The translations under genes and the position numbers were made by a program. The notes beneath the pieces are model-generated. The model searched no databases and was not told the origin of the DNA. It saw nothing but the letters and a program-made list of their open reading frames with translations. Positions 61,372 through 64,000 of a DNA stretch of 64,000 nucleotides are shown piece by piece (position 1 is the stretch's first letter; each line of letters starts with the position of its first letter). Source of the DNA: Flavobacteriales bacterium UBA7325 (GTDB lineage: Bacteria; Bacteroidota; Bacteroidia; Flavobacteriales_D; Crocinitomicaceae); NCBI GenBank assembly GCA_002471375.1, contig DKPV01000008.1, positions 44,271 to 108,270 on the forward strand, read 5' to 3'.

Positions 61372-63135
61372 ATGATTGAAGCTAAAAGACTTTTTGATGT
61401 ACCTTACCATCAACTCGCATCGTATCCTCAAGAAAATATGTTCGTCACCAAAACAGATGGTGAGTGGAAACCAGTTTCCACACAAGATTTCTTAAGTGAA
61501 GCGATGGAAATATCGAAAGGACTAATTGCGATGGGTGTTCAACCTGGCGATATGATTGGCCTGGTATCTCCAACTCGTTATGAATGGAACGTTATGGATA
61601 TCGGTATTCAACAAGTTGGAGCCATCGTTGTTCCATTTTACCCGAATATTTCCGAGAGTGATTATGAATATATTTTCAATGATGCAGGTATTAAACTATG
61701 CGTTGTTGCAGATGCTGATTTACATGAAAAAATCACAAACATCCGAGGTGAAATTCCAACATTAGAAAATCTCTTCACAATGGAGAACGTCTCTAACGCG
61801 AAGAACTGGTCGGAAATCAAAACTGCTGGTTCGAGTGAAGATGAAAACAATGTGAAATCCCGCATGGAAAAAGTGCAACATGAGGACATGGCTACGATTA
61901 TCTACACTTCAGGAACGACGGGGTTCCCAAAAGGTGTTATGCTTTCGCATAAGAACATTTTATCCAATGTCAGCGGATGTATCGAACCAATTCCGGCCGA
62001 TCAAAACTCAAAAGTACTTTCGTTCCTTCCGGTATGCCACATCTATGAAAGAATGCTTCACTATTTGTACATGTACATTGGTGCCTCAATTTACTTTGCA
62101 GAGTCGATGGATACCATTGGCGACAATATTAGAGAGGTTCAACCTGATGTCTTCACGGCTGTGCCTCGTTTAATTGAGAAGGTCTTTGATAAAATCATGG
62201 CTAAAGGCGATGAGCTTACTGGAATAAAAAGAAAACTATTTTTCTGGGCGGTTCAATTGGCAGAATCATATACTTTCGAAAACCGTTCCTTCATTTACAA
62301 TTTAAAACTTAAAATAGCGCGAAAGCTAATTTTCAGTAAATGGCAAGTAGCCCTAGGCGGAAATGTTAGAGCAATTGCTTCTGGAAGTGCTGCGCTTCAA
62401 CCAAGATTGGCGAGAATATTCTTAGCAGCAGACATTCCAATACTAGAAGGTTACGGACTTACTGAGACATCTCCTGTGTGTACGGTAAATAGTTTTGATC
62501 GCGGCATTCGCATTGGAACTGTTGGACCTATGATTGATGACGTAAAGGTTAAGATTGCTGAAGATGGTGAAATCCTTATTCAAGGACCGAACGTAATGAT
62601 GGGCTATTACAAGCTTCAAGACAAGACAGACGAAGTTATTAAAGATGGATGGTTCCATACTGGAGATATAGGCGAATTCGTTGAGGGTAAATTCTTAAAG
62701 ATTACCGATCGAAAGAAAGAAATATTCAAGACGTCCGGAGGTAAATATATTGCTCCTCAAGCAATGGAGAACAAATTCAAGGAGTCGCGATTCATCGAAC
62801 AAATAATTGTGATTGGTGAAAGTCAAAAATTCCCATCCGCCCTTATCGTTCCAAATTTTGAATTCGTAAAAGAATGGGGTAAGCGTAAGGACCTAAATGT
62901 AGACAGCGCTACAAATGACGAAATCGCGTCCAATCAGAAGGTGATTGACCGAATAAATAGAGAGGTTGAGACATTCAATAAAGAATACGGAAGCTGGGAG
63001 CAGCTTAAATGTGTTGAACTTTTAACTTCTGAGATGTCAATCGAAGGCGGTGAACTCACCCCTACACTCAAATTGAAACGAAAGAAGATCATGGAGATTC
63101 ATGCTGAAAAGATCAATAAGATCTACCCAAAATAA
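61372..63135 (+). CDS. Long-chain fatty acid-CoA ligase (AMP-binding)
   Basis: The 587-residue acyl-adenylate enzyme has the AMP-binding motif IIYTSGTTGFPKGVMLSHKN, the ATP motif EGYGLTETSPVCTVNS, WFHTGDIGEF and DRKKEIFKTSGGKYIAPQ. It resembles bacterial long-chain acyl-CoA synthetases of the FadD15/ACSL type, with FLPVCHIYERMLHYLYMYIG in the fatty-acid gate region. It activates free fatty acids to acyl-CoA for breakdown or lipid remodelling. It is divergent from the sigma operon. Confidence 0.95.
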   Translation: MIEAKRLFDVPYHQLASYPQENMFVTKTDGEWKPVSTQDFLSEAMEISKGLIAMGVQPGDMIGLVSPTRYEWNVMDIGIQQVGAIVVPFYPNISESDYEYIFNDAGIKLCVVADADLHEKITNIRGEIPTLENLFTMENVSNAKNWSEIKTAGSSEDENNVKSRMEKVQHEDMATIIYTSGTTGFPKGVMLSHKNILSNVSGCIEPIPADQNSKVLSFLPVCHIYERMLHYLYMYIGASIYFAESMDTIGDNIREVQPDVFTAVPRLIEKVFDKIMAKGDELTGIKRKLFFWAVQLAESYTFENRSFIYNLKLKIARKLIFSKWQVALGGNVRAIASGSAALQPRLARIFLAADIPILEGYGLTETSPVCTVNSFDRGIRIGTVGPMIDDVKVKIAEDGEILIQGPNVMMGYYKLQDKTDEVIKDGWFHTGDIGEFVEGKFLKITDRKKEIFKTSGGKYIAPQAMENKFKESRFIEQIIVIGESQKFPSALIVPNFEFVKEWGKRKDLNVDSATNDEIASNQKVIDRINREVETFNKEYGSWEQLKCVELLTSEMSIEGGELTPTLKLKRKKIMEIHAEKINKIYPK

Positions 63136-63156
63136 ACATAGAAAGTTAATATAACT

Positions 63157-63190
63157 GCCCGACGGAATTTATTCTGATCGGGCTTTGTTT
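63157..63190 (+). terminator. Weak terminator after the acyl-CoA ligase gene
   Basis: A 6-base G-C rich stem (63157-63162 with 63178-63183), a 15-base loop and TTTGTTT, 21 bases after the stop codon. Confidence 0.5.
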
Positions 63191-63197
63191 GTGTGAT

Positions 63198-63465
63198 CTA
63201 TTTCAGAATAGTGACATGGCCATTAAAGACATGAATCTCGTCGTTGAATAGATTCTTGGTACGTACTACCCAAGTATAAACTCCGGATTGGGCGTACTGC
63301 CCATTTTAGGCTCCATACCGAACCGTAAGTTGTGCCTGGAATACTAACAATTACAGGAGCTGCACCCTCGAAGTCTTCGAAGAGCATAGTCGTTGGCGAT
63401 GCACATTGTGAATAAGACTGTGATCCAACAAGTAAGAGTAGTACGATCGTAATTAGATACCTCAT
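63198..63465 (-). pseudogene. T9SS type B cargo gene reduced to its two ends
   Basis: The frame from ATG 63465 begins with a signal peptide (MRYLITIVLLLLVGSQSYSQ) and an adhesin-like start (PTTMLFEDFEGAAPVIVSIP). Near an AAAA run at 63304-63307 it leaves the coding frame. In the neighbouring frame the sequence NGQYAQSGVYTWVVRTKN, then NDEIHVFNGHVTILK and TAG 63198-63200, is the end of a type B (gliding motility-associated) T9SS sorting domain. Between them the hundreds of residues expected of such a protein are missing. It is an internal deletion with a one-base shift. Confidence 0.8.
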
Positions 63466-63537
63466 CTATAAATCCGTTTAGCTTTCATTTACAAGAACTG
63501 GCGCAAATCCAAGCCATTGGTTGCTCAAATTCTGAGA

Positions 63538-63545
63538 CAAAGATA
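63538..63545 (-). promoter_or_regulatory. Perfect TAnnTTTG box upstream of the T9SS remnant
   Basis: TATCTTTG on the minus strand, 72 bases before ATG 63465. The upstream element is poor (TTTT, about 20 bases away). Confidence 0.35.
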
Positions 63546-63561
63546 ACTAGGACGATTCTAG

Positions 63562-63595
63562 AAAAAAATAGAAGCCCCTTCTTAAGATAAGGGGA
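63562..63595 (-). terminator. Terminator after the TonB-like small gene
   Basis: A 6-base C/G stem (63576-63581 with 63590-63595) with an 8-base loop is followed on the minus strand by CTTCTATTTTTTT. It lies 22 bases after the stop at 63618. Confidence 0.6.
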
Positions 63596-63617
63596 ATAAA
63601 ATCTGATTATAGGAATT

Positions 63618-63989
63618 CTAGAGCCCTTTAAGCAACTCTTCTTCCTGTGGTGACATCTTTATCGACTTCATCGAAGATATCTTGACAGTAACGTGGTGAA
63701 ACTTTGGGAAGTGATTGCCTGGCTGAAACTTGTAGCCCATTGCATGATTTCTCAGAATCGTCTTGCTCGGCGTGCTTTTCAAGCTTGTCTCCAAAAGAAC
63801 CGCGCTAGTCACCTCTCCTTTTAAGTTCACTGCCAACTCGAATCGAGCCCAACCGCTGCTTGTTGCTTCTACAATAAATGGATGGTTCGTTGTCATCTCA
63901 CGGCCAGCATCAACAATTTCGCCACCGACGATTTGAGCAGATGAGTAATAAGAAAATATTACGAATGAAAACACGAGAAGACGATTCAT
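63618..63989 (-). CDS. Secreted protein with TonB C-terminal-like domain
   Basis: A signal peptide (MNRLLVFSFVIFSYYSSA) is followed by a small domain of about 90 residues with GWARFELAVNLKGEVTSAVL, LRNHAMGYKFQPGNHFPKFH and VTVKISSMKSIKMS, the strand-helix-strand pattern of TonB-C-like domains found in many Bacteroidota secreted proteins. There is no membrane anchor, so it is not a classical TonB. Function unknown. A terminator follows. Confidence 0.72.
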   Translation of the reverse strand: MNRLLVFSFVIFSYYSSAQIVGGEIVDAGREMTTNHPFIVEATSSGWARFELAVNLKGEVTSAVLLETSLKSTPSKTILRNHAMGYKFQPGNHFPKFHHVTVKISSMKSIKMSPQEEELLKGL

Positions 63990-64000
63990 ATTGTTGTTTA

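Noticed and set aside
1..64000. CRISPR arrays, tRNA or rRNA genes, insertion sequences, prophage genes
   Set aside because: No regular spaced repeats, tRNA-like CCA-ended folds, rRNA stretches, transposase or phage genes were seen on reading the intergenic regions, all of which are shorter than 300 bases.

Overview
The window is a stretch of chromosome from a marine- or freshwater-type member of the Bacteroidota, most likely order Flavobacteriales. The evidence is a type IX secretion (T9SS) sorting domain at the end of a secreted protein, PorP/SprF barrel proteins, an AT-rich sequence, promoters of the Bacteroidota type (TTTG, 18-21 bases, TAnnTTTG), POT peptide transporters with the family signature, many small lipoproteins, and starts that do not depend on a Shine-Dalgarno sequence. 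No phage, insertion sequence, CRISPR array, rRNA or tRNA was seen. Genes are packed on both strands and no gene-free gap exceeds 300 bases.

Layout. 1-9.8 kb: end of typA, a broken secreted-protein gene, a lipoprotein hydrolase, a TPR / phosphosulfolactate synthase / WD40 run, a CDF metal exporter, a glycosyltransferase and a DUF4412-like lipoprotein. 9.8-17.8 kb: a broken gene, tatA, a LytTR remnant, a thioesterase with an MscS channel, a YdcF-like protein, a MORN-repeat protein, and a surface-polysaccharide cluster (FemAB-like protein, CapD-like dehydratase, thioesterase). 17.9-31 kb: a broken gene coupled to a CYTH protein, threonine aldolase with two small partners, a TauE-like exporter, a DivIC/FtsB-like protein, SpoIID, lpxB / small membrane protein / surE, DinB and NlpC/P60 proteins, a sugar epimerase, glyA and a short-chain dehydrogenase. 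31-41 kb: gmhA, a TerB-like protein, Fur / STAS / purA / OstA-like, a three-gene metal or cobalamin importer, a broken membrane-protein gene and a YifB ATPase. 41-53 kb: a T9SS-exported adhesin-like protein, rpmH with a textbook promoter, an ABC exporter, a twice-frameshifted lipoprotein gene, a DUF819 protein with an unusual periplasmic head, two POT peptide transporters and a secreted M1 aminopeptidase. 53-64 kb: valS, a lipoprotein amidohydrolase, an ECF sigma / anti-sigma-barrel / PorP operon, a long-chain acyl-CoA synthetase, a T9SS type B remnant and a TonB-like small protein.

The most interesting locus is 57879-61172: an ECF sigma factor coupled by a 4-base overlap to a 615-residue protein that joins a cytoplasmic anti-sigma-like head, one inner-membrane helix, a long periplasmic linker and a C-terminal PorP/SprF-like outer-membrane barrel, followed 4 bases later by a free-standing PorP/SprF protein. 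If correct, one polypeptide spans the whole envelope and connects outer-membrane or T9SS state directly to transcription.

A second theme is gene decay. At least seven accessory genes are broken: four carry one in-frame TAA in an otherwise continuous frame, two carry frameshifts (one of these in addition to a TAA), one is a LytTR domain fragment, and one is a T9SS type B protein reduced to its two ends. The housekeeping genes are intact, so random base-calling errors are an unlikely general explanation.
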